From assembly GCF_000152985.1 (NCBI RefSeq), contig NZ_CH672395.1, positions 2,486,461-2,550,460 on the forward strand: DNA of 64,000 bases. Direction: 5' to 3'. Shown here piece after piece: positions 1 to 8,705 of the stretch. Both the position numbers and the translations under genes were made by a program. How positions within the stretch are numbered: position 1 is the stretch's first letter; each line of letters opens with the position of its first letter. A model generated the notes under the pieces. It searched no databases. It was not told where the DNA came from and saw nothing but the letters and a program-made list of their open reading frames with translations. The stretch comes from Leeuwenhoekiella blandensis MED217. Lineage in GTDB: Bacteria > Bacteroidota > Bacteroidia > Flavobacteriales > Flavobacteriaceae.

Positions 1-202
1 GTCAAATAGGGCATCTCTGCCTATTTTAACTCCCATCCTTTTGAAACTCAACCTTGAGTAAATAATACAGTTTACGAGTGCCTAGCCTTGGCATTTGCCG
101 GCGGACCCTTAAAATCAGCGGTTTGATTAAAGCAAGTTCATCAGCTCTTATCTGTTCTCGCTTTTCTGATTGATAGACAGCCTGTCTGCTTATCCCAAAC
201 AA
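1..202 (-). pseudogene. IS3-family transposase OrfB, frameshifted and cut by window edge
   Basis: This is the N-terminal part of the DDE integrase-type transposase found intact at 53311-54132. Aligned to that copy, it carries one extra C on the + strand at 37/38 (an extra G in the coding strand). Reading on from the normal frame gives Q-K-D-G-S and then a stop at 26-28, so the product ends after about 58 residues, before any of the catalytic DDE residues. The rest of the gene is outside the window. A sequencing or assembly error in the short C run is possible. If real, the copy lacks its own catalytic subunit, although OrfB from the other copy could act in trans. Confidence 0.8.
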
Positions 203-222
203 TCTGCAACAACGTGACAGGC

Positions 223-618
223 TTAGTCGGTGTTCTTGCCGGATTCGTTGGATTGATTGGGCAAATGCTTTTTTCGAATAGAAGTTCCGTATTGCTGATC
301 TGAGATGTCGATCATCGTGTTGAGAATCTTATTTTTAAGCTTCTCATCTGATAGCTCTTTTTCAAGCCTCTTGATCTTTTGAGCAGGTGTTTCTTTCATT
401 GTGTTACAGGTAAGTCTTGTCTTTGGTTTACTCCAGTCTAAGTTACCGTGTTTGCGTAACCAAACCAAAACAGTACTCCTTCCTTGAATACCATATGCTT
501 TTTGGGCTTGCTTATAAGTCATTTCGCCCTTTTCTACCTGAGATACAACCGCCAATTTAAAGCCTAAATTGTAATCACGCTGAGTGCGTTTCTTCTCAGC
601 TCCTTCTGAGTCTTTCAT
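223..618 (-). CDS. IS3-family transposase OrfA (copy 1)
   Basis: This 131-residue protein is identical to the OrfA at 54153-54548. It has an N-terminal helix-turn-helix (about residues 15-60, with R-D-Y-x-L-G-F-K and a Y-G-I-Q-G-R-S recognition helix) and a C-terminal heptad-rich leucine zipper (about 80-105). OrfA proteins of IS3 elements bind the terminal repeats and form the N-terminal half of the OrfAB transposase. An A AAA AAG slippery heptamer lies near its end (268-274, coding strand minus), in the correct phase for -1 frameshifting. The downstream OrfB in this copy is broken, so only OrfA and a short fusion can be made here. Confidence 0.9.
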   Translation of the reverse strand: MKDSEGAEKKRTQRDYNLGFKLAVVSQVEKGEMTYKQAQKAYGIQGRSTVLVWLRKHGNLDWSKPKTRLTCNTMKETPAQKIKRLEKELSDEKLKNKILNTMIDISDQQYGTSIRKKHLPNQSNESGKNTD

Positions 619-659
619 AAATAAGTCGAATTTGTGTCAACTTATTTCAGGACGGGACA

Positions 660-1024
660 TAAGTTGGAAAAAAGTCTGTTACTTCGGTGCAGACTTTTTT
701 AGTTTTGGCTACTAAAGGTTCTATACCCTATCTGCTTTTTCGATTCATTGCTTGTATCCGCTCTAACCCCTAGCCTTTTAATTTAAAGCATCACTACTTG
801 GTTAAAAAAAGACCCGGCATCAAAAAAAAATGGTCTATAGTTATACCGAAATAACTAAAGCATTCTTTTAAAAGTATTCACAAGCATACACAATTCAGTT
901 TATATAGCAGATCTCTTGATTGTAAGGCTTAAAATTCCTTCTATTCTATTATTTTTAATACATTATTCTGAACACTTCTATATTCCTTTCTAAATCTTCC
1001 TGAAGTAAGAAAAGTAAATCATTT
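660..1024. other. Intergenic region between IS copy 1 and the next gene
   Basis: A 365-base AT-rich stretch without a credible ORF. It holds one intrinsic terminator hairpin (667-700). The remainder has homopolymer A/T runs and no recognisable RNA gene. The terminator probably belonged to a gene on the far side of the IS, now outside the window. Confidence 0.5.
667..700. terminator. Intrinsic terminator next to IS copy 1
   Basis: A-run followed by agtctg, a loop containing ttcggtg, and cagact followed by a T-run. The symmetric A and T runs mean it can act on both strands. It sits directly beside the IS end, so it probably terminates whatever gene lies left of the element. Confidence 0.75.
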
Positions 1025-2041
1025 TTACTGTTGCGGAACCTGCATTTTTCTTGGTTTGACGACAAACGGTGTAAACCAATCCCAAGTCAATCCAACAGAA
1101 AACCGTGGATAGCTGTCAACAAAACGATAATTGTAATCATCAAAACCAAAGCTAAAACGCGCCATAATTCCCAAATCGCCATCCCAGGGATACAAAGTGG
1201 CACTGGTCTCTGATCTATAAATTTCAGCAGAAGGATGTACATCAGGATGTAAGAAAACACGCTGAGTTAAACTGTAACGCATTTTCTTTAAATGTGATGT
1301 AAACTCATACCAGGCCTCAATTTGATGCCTTCCGTAGATGTTGATGTCTTCTGGATTGTAGCCTCCAAACTGAAACACACCCAAAAAACGATTATGATAA
1401 ATTTGGTAAGCAATTGTAAAGGAATGCGATTGCAAGGGATAGTTGTCTTCATCAAAGGTATTGATGCGGTAATTTAAAGAGAGTCGTGTGAGATTGGTAG
1501 AAAAATTACCTGAAGAACGATTGAGTATTTCAGCAAGATTCGTATCATCTGTGATATCCTCATAAAGTGCCCTACTCTCCGGGGTATTATCCTCAAAATC
1601 TTCACTAAAAGCCGATTTGCTTTGACCATTAGAATAATGCCCACTTTCTATTGCTGCAGTTAAAAAATTGTTGTTTTCGGTTTTAATGATCGATTGCCAG
1701 CCCATAAAAGCTTTGTACGACGGAGTTTTCACAGGTTTTGAATTGGCATCATAAATACGCAAATGCGGCTGAATACTCAAATACACCGCATCACCGGCAA
1801 CTATCGTATCTCGATTAAGCGCTTCTCTTATGTCATTATAAATACTGTAATACACCACAGGTTTTGCCTCTAGAAGTATGCGTTCATAAGGATTATTACC
1901 AGATCCTGCTGCCAAAAAAGGTCTTTCAGCAATAGGGAAATAGTCCTTAAAGCCTTTTGCTGACTTACTGTTTTGACCAAAACAAACCAAAGCACCTAAA
2001 AAGAAAATAACAGAAAAAATACGGTGTAGTGTAAAACTCAT
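1025..2041 (-). CDS. Exported beta-barrel protein, possible outer-membrane phospholipase A (OMPLA-like)
   Basis: A 338-residue protein. The reading frame is open further upstream, but the start chosen here gives a normal signal peptide (hydrophobic residues 8-22, ending C-F-G-Q). The rest shows alternating aromatic/polar beta strands and ends in W-D-W-F-T-P-F, as in outer-membrane barrels. Residues 133-139 read S-G-H-Y-S-N-G, like the H-x-S-N-G active site of OMPLA, and S-T-N-L-T-R-L at 181-187 resembles the W-N-R-L-Y strand that carries the third catalytic residue, giving a possible H135-S137-N183 triad. The His/Ser-to-Asn spacing is longer than in E. coli PldA (an acidic insert at about 145-175). 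A membrane location is fairly safe; the lipase activity is an inference from short motifs. Confidence 0.5.
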   Translation of the reverse strand: MSFTLHRIFSVIFFLGALVCFGQNSKSAKGFKDYFPIAERPFLAAGSGNNPYERILLEAKPVVYYSIYNDIREALNRDTIVAGDAVYLSIQPHLRIYDANSKPVKTPSYKAFMGWQSIIKTENNNFLTAAIESGHYSNGQSKSAFSEDFEDNTPESRALYEDITDDTNLAEILNRSSGNFSTNLTRLSLNYRINTFDEDNYPLQSHSFTIAYQIYHNRFLGVFQFGGYNPEDINIYGRHQIEAWYEFTSHLKKMRYSLTQRVFLHPDVHPSAEIYRSETSATLYPWDGDLGIMARFSFGFDDYNYRFVDSYPRFSVGLTWDWFTPFVVKPRKMQVPQQ

Positions 2042-2226
2042 AGAATAGCAGATATGTGATGTACGGAAATAGATTTTTAAAATCGTAAAATTGCAAAGAA
2101 CCAAAACATTAAGCCGTAGGTTTAAGAATATTTTGAGTTTTGGCCTAAATATTGAAACGCATCTAAGAAACAAGCGTCTTTAAAACATACGCTGAATAAC
2201 GAATTAAAATTGAAATATCCCCAAAT

Positions 2227-2727
2227 ATGAAATTTAAGCACCTTGCCTTCCTTTTATTACTTACCGTGAGCAGCATCGCATCAGCACAGGGAACTGTTGC
2301 CCACGTCAATATGGAAGAAGTAATCAATCTTATGCCACAAACCTCACAAGCTGAAGCCGAGCTTAACCGACTAAGACAAGCCTATCAACGTGATTTTGAG
2401 ACTTCGTACCGTGAATATCAAGCGAAGTTTGTAAAATATGAAGATGAAGAATCTACGCTTTCTCCTGCGGAAAATGAAAAGCGTAAAAGCGATCTCGAAC
2501 TCATTGAACGTAATCTTGCACAAACGCAGCAAAATATTGAAAAACAAATCGCCGAAAAAAGAAAGGTTCTTTTTGATCCTATTAAGCAACAAGCACGCGA
2601 TCTCGTAACAAAGGTTGCCGATAACCTTGGCTTTCTTTACGTCTTAGATTCTTCTAAAGATACCGGACTAGTTATGGCAAAAGGAAAAGATTTAATGTCT
2701 GAAGTTAAACGAGCTTTGGGAATGTAA
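2227..2727 (+). CDS. OmpH/Skp-family periplasmic chaperone
   Basis: A 166-residue protein with a clear signal peptide (about residues 1-20, ending A-S-A-Q). After a short beta segment (V-A-H-V-N-M-E-E-V), residues 35-125 form a long charged coiled coil rich in E, K, Q and R, then a C-terminal domain ending in V-K-R-A-L-G-M. Length and architecture fit Skp/OmpH, the trimeric tentacle-like holdase that carries unfolded outer-membrane proteins across the periplasm. Unlike many Bacteroidota genomes, no bamA or second ompH sits next to it here. It converges with dnaK, with a structured intergenic region between them. Confidence 0.9.
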   Translation: MKFKHLAFLLLLTVSSIASAQGTVAHVNMEEVINLMPQTSQAEAELNRLRQAYQRDFETSYREYQAKFVKYEDEESTLSPAENEKRKSDLELIERNLAQTQQNIEKQIAEKRKVLFDPIKQQARDLVTKVADNLGFLYVLDSSKDTGLVMAKGKDLMSEVKRALGM

Positions 2728-2762
2728 TTAAAGCTCCCGATTCTAAAAAAATTAAGACAAGC

Positions 2763-2812
2763 GCCCTAGGTATTATACCTGTTAGCGACACCCGTAAACT
2801 ACCTTAGGGCAA
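2763..2812. other. Long imperfect hairpin in the ompH-dnaK intergenic region
   Basis: gccctaggta pairs with tacc-ttagggc around a loop of about 27 bases, with one bulged base. It lies upstream of a repeated hairpin (2833-2845) and the terminator. It may be part of the 3' UTR of the chaperone gene or a small RNA; nothing decides between these. Confidence 0.4.
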
Positions 2813-2850
2813 GCCTCGGAGTATTGAACCCTTTGGCGGTGCCAATAAAA
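2806..2850 (+). repeat. TTGGCGGYGCCAA repeat, copy A
   Basis: The core ttggcggtgccaa (2833-2845) is a short inverted repeat followed by ataaaa. The flanking text (gcaagcct, then gg and gtatt, then cc before the core) also matches copy C at 57762-57804. A third, shorter match lies at 24321-24350. All three are intergenic and in the same orientation. Confidence 0.6.
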
Positions 2851-2876
2851 AAGCCCGATGCATTAGCATCGGGCTT
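2851..2876. terminator. Bidirectional intrinsic terminator between ompH and dnaK
   Basis: aagcccgatg, loop cattag, catcgggctt: a perfect GC-rich hairpin with A and T runs on either side. It serves the converging ompH-like gene and dnaK. Confidence 0.85.
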
Positions 2877-2925
2877 TCTAGTATTAAACAACCAATCTAA
2901 TTGGTTACTCTCAAATTATGAAGGT

Positions 2926-4842
2926 TTACTTAACCTCTTCAAAATCTACGTCTTCTACATCACTTCCTGAAGATCCTTCAGCATCACCACCGGCTGCTTG
3001 ACCAGCATCTGGTCCCGGTTGTGCTCCGCCTTGCGCTTCAGCTTGAGCTTTGTAAATCTCTTCAGAAGCTGACTTCCAGATCTCATTCAAGTTATCTAGA
3101 GCAGGCTGTACTTTTTCTACCTCTCCGGTAGCGTGCGCCTTTTTCAATTCTTCTAAAGCACCTTCGATTTTGGTTTTGTTATCTGCAGATAATTTATCAC
3201 CAGATTCTTTCAATAGTTTTTCAGTTTGAAAAACCATTTGATCTGCTTCATTCAATTTATCTACTTTCTCTTTAGCTTTTGCATCTGCTTCTGCATTTGC
3301 CTCCGCTTCAGATTTCATCTTTTGAATTTCTTCTTCTGTTAAACCTGAAGAAGCTTCAATTCTGATATCTTGTTTCTTACCAGTCGCTTTATCCTCTGCA
3401 CTTACTTTGATGATACCGTTTGCATCAATATCAAAAGTAACTTCAATTTGAGGAGTACCACGCTGTGCTGGTGGAATACCGTCTAAGTGGAAACGACCAA
3501 TTGTTTTGTTGTCATTTGCCATTGGACGCTCACCTTGCAGTACGTGGATTTCAACACTTGGTTGGTTATCAGCTGCAGTTGAGAATACCTGAGACTTCTT
3601 CGTTGGGATCGTAGTGTTTGCTTCGATCAACTTAGTCATCACACCACCCATAGTTTCAATACCTAAAGAAAGTGGCGTTACATCTAATAATAATACATCT
3701 TTTACATCACCAGTTAAAACACCACCTTGAATTGCTGCACCTACTGCTACAACCTCATCAGGATTTACTCCTTTACTTGGCTTCTTGTTAAAGAATTTCT
3801 CAACAGCTTCTTGAACTGCAGGTATACGTGTAGAACCACCTACAAGAATAATCTCGTCGATATCGCTCTTAGAAAGACCTGCTGCTTTAAGCGCAGACTC
3901 ACAAGGCTCAATAGTTCTTTTTACTAGATCGTCAATCAACTGCTCAAACTTAGAACGAGTTAATGTACGTACCAAGTGTTTTGGTCCGCTTGCAGTAGCT
4001 GTTACGTAAGGCAAGTTAATTTCAGTTTGATTTGAAGAAGAAAGCTCAATTTTTGCTTTTTCAGCAGCTTCTTTTAAACGTTGAAGTGCCATAGGATCCT
4101 TACGAAGATCCATATCTTCTTCTGCCTTAAATTCTTCAGCTAACCAGTTGATGATTTTGCTATCTACATCATCACCACCTAAGTGTGTATCACCATCAGT
4201 AGCAAGTACTTCAAATACACCGTCACCTAATTCTAGGATAGAAACGTCATGTGTACCACCACCAAAGTCAAATACAACAATTTTTTGATCACTATCTTTC
4301 TTATCAAGACCGTAAGCAAGTGCTGCAGACGTAGGCTCGTTGATGATACGCTCTACTTTAAGACCTGCAATCTCACCAGCTTCTTTTGTTGCTTGACGTT
4401 GAGAATCGTTAAAGTAAGCAGGAACAGTAATTACGGCTCCGGTTACTTCCTGACCTAAATAATCTTCAGCTGTTTTCTTCATTTTTTGAAGAATCATTGC
4501 TGAAAGTTCTTGTGGAGTATATAAACGACCGTCGATGTCTACACGAGGAGTATCGTTATCTCCTTTTACCACTTGGTAAGCAGAAGCTTCAACCTCTTTA
4601 GAAGACTCGCTAAATTTATTCCCCATAAAACGCTTGATAGAAGAAATCGTTTTGGTTGGGTTTGTTACAGCTTGTCTCTTTGCAGGATCTCCTACTTTAA
4701 TTTCTCCTCCTTCTACAAATGCTATTACAGAAGGGGTAGTTCTTTTACCCTCTGCATTAGGTATAACCACCGGCTCGTTACCTTCCATCACGGCAACACA
4801 AGAGTTAGTTGTACCTAAATCAATTCCTATGATTTTACTCAT
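2926..4842 (-). CDS. dnaK: Molecular chaperone DnaK (Hsp70)
   Basis: A 638-residue Hsp70. The N-terminus carries the ATPase signature [10 protein letters not shown], with the second and third Hsp70 signatures ([11 protein letters not shown] and [10 protein letters not shown]) inside the nucleotide-binding domain (about 1-380). [11 protein letters not shown] linker leads to the beta-sandwich substrate domain (about 390-505), then a helical lid and a disordered G/A/Q-rich tail ending E-D-V-D-F-E-E-V-K. It folds nascent and stress-damaged proteins with DnaJ and GrpE, neither of which is nearby. It is monocistronic, with a palindrome upstream that could be a control site. Confidence 0.98.
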   Translation of the reverse strand: MSKIIGIDLGTTNSCVAVMEGNEPVVIPNAEGKRTTPSVIAFVEGGEIKVGDPAKRQAVTNPTKTISSIKRFMGNKFSESSKEVEASAYQVVKGDNDTPRVDIDGRLYTPQELSAMILQKMKKTAEDYLGQEVTGAVITVPAYFNDSQRQATKEAGEIAGLKVERIINEPTSAALAYGLDKKDSDQKIVVFDFGGGTHDVSILELGDGVFEVLATDGDTHLGGDDVDSKIINWLAEEFKAEEDMDLRKDPMALQRLKEAAEKAKIELSSSNQTEINLPYVTATASGPKHLVRTLTRSKFEQLIDDLVKRTIEPCESALKAAGLSKSDIDEIILVGGSTRIPAVQEAVEKFFNKKPSKGVNPDEVVAVGAAIQGGVLTGDVKDVLLLDVTPLSLGIETMGGVMTKLIEANTTIPTKKSQVFSTAADNQPSVEIHVLQGERPMANDNKTIGRFHLDGIPPAQRGTPQIEVTFDIDANGIIKVSAEDKATGKKQDIRIEASSGLTEEEIQKMKSEAEANAEADAKAKEKVDKLNEADQMVFQTEKLLKESGDKLSADNKTKIEGALEELKKAHATGEVEKVQPALDNLNEIWKSASEEIYKAQAEAQGGAQPGPDAGQAAGGDAEGSSGSDVEDVDFEEVK

Positions 4843-4914
4843 TATATATAATTTTAAGTGTTATTAATTTTTGTTCAGCCTGTTAAAGTCAATCTTTGTG
4901 CCACTAGAAATTTG

Positions 4915-4929
4915 CTGACAAGCTGTCAG
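4915..4929. promoter_or_regulatory. Palindrome upstream of dnaK (possible operator)
   Basis: ctgaca-agc-tgtcag is a perfect 6+6 inverted repeat about 75 bases before the dnaK start. It is not the CIRCE element (TTAGCACTC-N9-GAGTGCTAA). Its position fits a heat-shock or repressor site, but no factor can be named from sequence. Confidence 0.35.
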
Positions 4930-5084
4930 AATTTCTTTAATGGCAAGTCAGCAAGTCTGCAAAAATGCGCTCAATGCGTATAGGTTTGCTACGGAAATAT
5001 GAACTGAATCAATTAGACTCGAAACCAGAGATGTTAGAAATGCAAACGATTTTGTTTTAAACAGTAAACAGAAAACAAATAACC

Positions 5085-6320
5085 TTAAACCTGACGTAAC
5101 GCATTTTCAATATCCATAATAAGATCTTCTTCGTGTTCTAGACCTATAGAAAGACGAACCAGTCGCTCGTTGATACCCATAAATTCTTTTATTTCAGGAT
5201 CAAGCCCCACGTGGGTCATTGTGGCTGGATGCTGCCCTAAACTTTCGGTACTACCCAAGCTTACTGCTAATTTTACCAGTTTAAGACTGTTCAGAAATTT
5301 AAAAGCTTCGGCTTCTTTACCCTTAACCTCAAAAGCAATCATGGCTCCCGGAGAAGTATATTGTCTTTTATAAAGTGAATAAGCATCAGAATCTTTAGGT
5401 AAGCACCCCAAATAATATACTTTCAAAATTTTAGGATGTTTCATTAGGTATTGGGCAACTCGCTCTGCGGTGCGCGCTTGCTGCTCCATACGTACTTTCA
5501 AGGTTTCTAAACTACGTAGCAATAACCAGCAAGTATGCGGACTAGCCATATTCCCTAAAAATGTACGCAAAACTTTAATGCGTTGCATCACTTCGTCACC
5601 ACCTAAAACAGCGCCTGCGATCAGGTCACTATGGCCTCCCAAATATTTGGTTGCTGAATACATCACAATATCTGCACCGTGCTCCAACGGACTACACCAC
5701 AAAGGTCCCATATAAGTATTGTCTGTAGCCAAATAAACTTTTTTAGCATTGCTGCTAAAGCGATCTGCCAATCTGCGACACATCACAATGTCTATAAGTT
5801 CGTTCGTTGGATTCGCCGGAGTTTCAATGTAAATTAAACTGAGCTTATCGGCCTTTCCACTTTCTTCTATAAGTTGAGCAATATCCTCTTCACTATGATC
5901 AGGTCTGAAACCTATGGACTCTACTCCTATTTCCTTTAAAAAGTGATTGATAAAATGATCGGTCCCACCATAAGTTGGTCGGCTGTACAACAACATATCG
6001 CCAGGCTTCAAAAATTCAAGCAATACCGTACTTATGGCAGACATCCCACTTTCAAAAACCGCACATTGATCTGCCTTATCCCAAAGCGCCAAACGGTCTT
6101 CTAAAATCTCAAGATTGGGATTGTTGATGCGGCTGTAAATAAGACCCAATTCTTCCTGATCTGCTTTTTCACGCAAGCCGTAAGCCACTTCAAAAAAAGC
6201 TTTTCCGGCTTCGGCTGTTTTAAATACAAAAGTTGAAGTTTGAAAAACAGGTGGCTTTATCGCGCCTTCAGAGAGTTCGGGCTTATAGCCATGGGTCATC
6301 ATTAGACTTTCAGGATGCAT
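5085..6320 (-). CDS. Cys/Met metabolism PLP-dependent lyase (cystathionine gamma-synthase / methionine gamma-lyase family)
   Basis: About 411 residues from the ATG in M-H-P-E-S; an in-frame ATG 12 codons further up (6356) is possible but gives an unusual leader. It is a fold-type I PLP enzyme: Y-S-R-I-N-N-P-N for phosphate/subunit contacts, E-S-G-M-S-A-I for cofactor binding, D-N-T-Y near the ring, and the PLP lysine in Y-S-A-T-K-Y-L-G-G-H-S-D (about K225). Family members break or make C-S bonds in cystathionine, cysteine, homocysteine or methionine. The divergent Lrp/AsnC gene suggests amino-acid-responsive control and a catabolic (methionine gamma-lyase-like) role, which is an inference. 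Confidence 0.85.
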   Translation of the reverse strand: MHPESLMMTHGYKPELSEGAIKPPVFQTSTFVFKTAEAGKAFFEVAYGLREKADQEELGLIYSRINNPNLEILEDRLALWDKADQCAVFESGMSAISTVLLEFLKPGDMLLYSRPTYGGTDHFINHFLKEIGVESIGFRPDHSEEDIAQLIEESGKADKLSLIYIETPANPTNELIDIVMCRRLADRFSSNAKKVYLATDNTYMGPLWCSPLEHGADIVMYSATKYLGGHSDLIAGAVLGGDEVMQRIKVLRTFLGNMASPHTCWLLLRSLETLKVRMEQQARTAERVAQYLMKHPKILKVYYLGCLPKDSDAYSLYKRQYTSPGAMIAFEVKGKEAEAFKFLNSLKLVKLAVSLGSTESLGQHPATMTHVGLDPEIKEFMGINERLVRLSIGLEHEEDLIMDIENALRQV

Positions 6321-6478
6321 AGTTGTAGTTTTTAAATTGTTTGGTAAAATTACCATTTACAATACTCCATTTCTGCATTAATGATTAAATCAATAATAAT
6401 TCCTTTTTTTATAATTTTAACAGGAATTTATTGTTTAATACAACCATTTAAAGCGCTTCCAACGGAAATTTTCCCACT

Positions 6479-6940
6479 ATGAAACTAGATGATACAGATA
6501 AAAAATTGTTAGCCATTCTTCAAGAAGATAGTAAGACCAATATTAAAGAGGTTGCTTCACAACTGAATCTTACCAAAACGCCTATTTACGAACGCATAAA
6601 AAGGTATGATCAGGAAGGCATAATTAAGAAGTATGTGGGTGTTCTTGACACCACCAAATTAGATACTGCCATGGTGGTTTTCTGCTCTGTTTCCCTTGAA
6701 AGTCAAAAGCTAGATGCTTTAGAATCATTTGACAAGGCCATAGCCAATATTCCTGAAGTGGTCGAATGTTATCTGATGGGTGGTGCCAACGACTTTTTAC
6801 TTAAAGTTGTGGTTAAAGATTTACAGGCGTATCATACTTTTTCATCAGGGAAGCTGGCAGCCTTGCCTAATGTTTCTCAAATAAAAAGCACCTTTGTTTT
6901 AAATGAAGTAAAGCGATCTACAGTGATACCTATTTTTTAA
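6479..6940 (+). CDS. Lrp/AsnC-family transcriptional regulator
   Basis: A 153-residue protein. The N-terminal winged helix-turn-helix starts L-D-D-T-D-K-K-L-L-A-I-L-Q-E-D with K-T-P-I-Y-E-R-I-K-R as recognition helix (about 5-60). The C-terminal RAM/ACT-like domain (about 70-150) contains V-V-E-C-Y-L-M-G-G-A-N-D-F-L-L, the region that forms the effector pocket and the octamer. It is transcribed away from the PLP lyase gene across a 158-base spacer and probably controls that gene and itself in response to an amino acid. Its stop lies one base from the end of the convergent umuC. Confidence 0.92.
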   Translation: MKLDDTDKKLLAILQEDSKTNIKEVASQLNLTKTPIYERIKRYDQEGIIKKYVGVLDTTKLDTAMVVFCSVSLESQKLDALESFDKAIANIPEVVECYLMGGANDFLLKVVVKDLQAYHTFSSGKLAALPNVSQIKSTFVLNEVKRSTVIPIF

Positions 6941-6941
6941 A

Positions 6942-8216
6942 TTAATATGCATCAATCGTAAGCAGCTCACCCCATTGGGTGGTGTACCGCGGACTACGAT
7001 CATTTTTAATCAATTCCCATTGATTCATACGATTACCAACCAATGCTGAAGAGACCGTTGATTTTCCAAATTTCTGGTTGATCTTATCTATCGTATTCAT
7101 AAGATCGGTGCGAGAGGCAGGAATTTCTGCATCAAACAAACTGGTCTGTACATATTCTTGTGGAATAAGTCCGCTTAAATTAACACCTACCTTTTTGTAG
7201 CGATAATCCGGTTTGTAAATACTATAAAGAGCTTTTTTAGCCTCACGGGTGAGTATATAGGTGTTATTTGATGCTGTAGGCAAAGTCACTGTGATACTTT
7301 TAGAATATTGCTTGTCGCGCTCGCTGTGATAATTGGTTTGCAAAAACACCTGTATATATTGAGCACAAGATTTTTGTTTTCTCAAAACCTCGCTTACCTC
7401 AGCGATATAATAGGCACAGGCTTCTTCAATTAAATCAAGGCTGGTGAGTTTTGAACCAAAGGATTTTGCAGTGCCTATCGCCTTTTTTGCTCGGGGCAAT
7501 GTCTCTAAAGATAAGCAAGACTCACCGCGTAATTCACGCCAGATACGCTCCCCTACTACCGTCATATTTTTCCGAACCCAGTCTAGCGAAACTTCATAAG
7601 CAAATTGATAGGCCATAAAAATGCCTTTTTTATTAAGGCGCTCTCGGTGCTTTTTACCAATACCCCAAATATCTTTTAATTCTGCGTGTTTTAAAGCCTG
7701 AATGCATTTTGCTTGGTTATCAAGCACACAAACGTGGTCATAGTTTTCAATCTTTTTAGCCATTCTGTTTGCCAGCTTTGCTAAAACTTTGGTTGGTGCA
7801 ATACCTACGCCAACGGGTAAACCTGTATAGCGAAATACGGTTTCTTTGATAGAAGCCCCATACTGCCGCAGATCTACAAAGCGCATATTCGATAAATCAA
7901 CAAAAGATTCATCTATACTGTAAATCTCTACTTCCGGAGAAAAGAGTTTCAACGTATTCATCACGCGCTGGGACATCTCGCCATACAATGTGTAATTAGA
8001 AGAAAAAAACTCAACCTGATTTTCAATCAATAGTTTTTTGATCTTAAAAACAGGTTCAAACATAGGTATATCAGTAAGAGCCTTAGCTTCCTTATTGGCT
8101 GCAATCACACAGCCATCATTATTACTCAATACAACCACCGGTTTTCCCCATAAATCTGGACGAAAAACCTGCTCACAAGAAGCATAAAAACTATTGCAAT
8201 CTACTAGTGCAATCAT
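6942..8216 (-). CDS. umuC: Y-family DNA polymerase V catalytic subunit UmuC
   Basis: A 424-residue protein, starting at [15 protein letters not shown]; the ATG shares its A with the umuD stop (TAATG), showing translational coupling. Palm residues D6 and the S-I-D-E-S-F-V-D-L motif give the metal-binding carboxylates of Y-family polymerases. A helix-hairpin-helix region ([13 protein letters not shown]) and a little-finger domain follow, and a UmuC-type C-terminal extension ends near the Lrp stop. It performs error-prone translesion synthesis with processed UmuD. The context (umuDC operon) supports SOS mutagenesis; see the UmuD entry for a problem with activation. Confidence 0.95.
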   Translation of the reverse strand: MIALVDCNSFYASCEQVFRPDLWGKPVVVLSNNDGCVIAANKEAKALTDIPMFEPVFKIKKLLIENQVEFFSSNYTLYGEMSQRVMNTLKLFSPEVEIYSIDESFVDLSNMRFVDLRQYGASIKETVFRYTGLPVGVGIAPTKVLAKLANRMAKKIENYDHVCVLDNQAKCIQALKHAELKDIWGIGKKHRERLNKKGIFMAYQFAYEVSLDWVRKNMTVVGERIWRELRGESCLSLETLPRAKKAIGTAKSFGSKLTSLDLIEEACAYYIAEVSEVLRKQKSCAQYIQVFLQTNYHSERDKQYSKSITVTLPTASNNTYILTREAKKALYSIYKPDYRYKKVGVNLSGLIPQEYVQTSLFDAEIPASRTDLMNTIDKINQKFGKSTVSSALVGNRMNQWELIKNDRSPRYTTQWGELLTIDAY

Positions 8217-8590
8217 TATATCTGATGTATAACATAGGTAATCACACCCCAAAGCAATTGCTCTTCCGTTTCTCCTGAAGTCTCATTCCTATTAAATTTA
8301 ACAATCTTAAATTCACCATCTTTTACTACTACAGCGAGTTTACCGCGAGAAGCAACCATAGATCTATCAACTATAAGAACATCACCATTATTTATTTGAA
8401 ATTCTCTGTATCCATCGCCTTTAACGCGTATAAAAAAAGTAGCATCTCGGTTACGGGTTAAAATACGATTAAGATCAATGCGACTCTCTAAATAGTGTGT
8501 TGCCGGACTAGGAAAGCCTGTTTGCTCTGAACTTCCTGCCTGGTGTACTTCGTCGGGTACCTGTACGCGTGCTACATCTTCAAATTCCAT
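8216..8590 (-). CDS. umuD: UmuD-like S24 (LexA-type) protein with the catalytic serine replaced
   Basis: A 124-residue protein that aligns well with E. coli Umu[10 protein letters not shown] follows the cleavage position (T24-G25 here, Cys-Gly in E. coli), and [12 protein letters not shown] and D-G-E-F-K-I-V-K are the usual core strands. The general-base lysine is present (K98). The nucleophile is not: the family G-D-S-M reads G-D-G-Y, with Gly60 encoded by GGA. As known for E. coli UmuD, loss of Ser60 prevents self-cleavage. It would therefore act uncleaved, or be cut by another S24 protein, or have lost function. It is the first gene of umuDC. Confidence 0.9.
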   Translation of the reverse strand: MEFEDVARVQVPDEVHQAGSSEQTGFPSPATHYLESRIDLNRILTRNRDATFFIRVKGDGYREFQINNGDVLIVDRSMVASRGKLAVVVKDGEFKIVKFNRNETSGETEEQLLWGVITYVIHQI

Positions 8591-8602
8591 AAATCAAAAT
8601 TA

Positions 8603-8613
8603 TGGAAATATTC
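8603..8613. promoter_or_regulatory. Palindrome in the umuD-sdaA divergent spacer
   Basis: ggaaatattcc is a short inverted repeat 12 bases upstream of the umuD start. It could be a damage-response operator or part of a promoter. It has no match to the E. coli or Bacillus LexA box, so the assignment is weak. Confidence 0.2.
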
Positions 8614-8705
8614 CTAATTAATGGATTTAATCCTGTTAATTAACAAATGTGCTATTTCAATTTCAGCTATGCTAATTATTCTATATTTGAAACCAAATTT
8701 CTCAT

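Larger units (their letters stand above)
1..658 (-). mobile_element. IS3-family insertion sequence, copy 1, cut by the window edge
   Basis: The first 658 bases match the orfA half of the complete element at 53275-54588, in the same orientation. The match is base-for-base as far as I could read, except for one extra C at 37/38. The shared sequence ends at about 658, just after the terminal gacgggac. The other end lies outside the window, so target duplication cannot be tested here. The extra base breaks orfB, so this copy is unlikely to transpose by itself. Confidence 0.9.

Noticed and set aside
2806-2850. tRNA or tmRNA-like TpsiC arm (gggttcaatactcc on the minus strand)
   Set aside because: No acceptor, D or anticodon stems can be built around it and the same words recur at 57762 without a tRNA fold.
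8591-8705. A classical LexA box before umuD
   Set aside because: Neither the E. coli CTG-N10-CAG nor the Bacillus-type box is found; only a weak palindrome is present.
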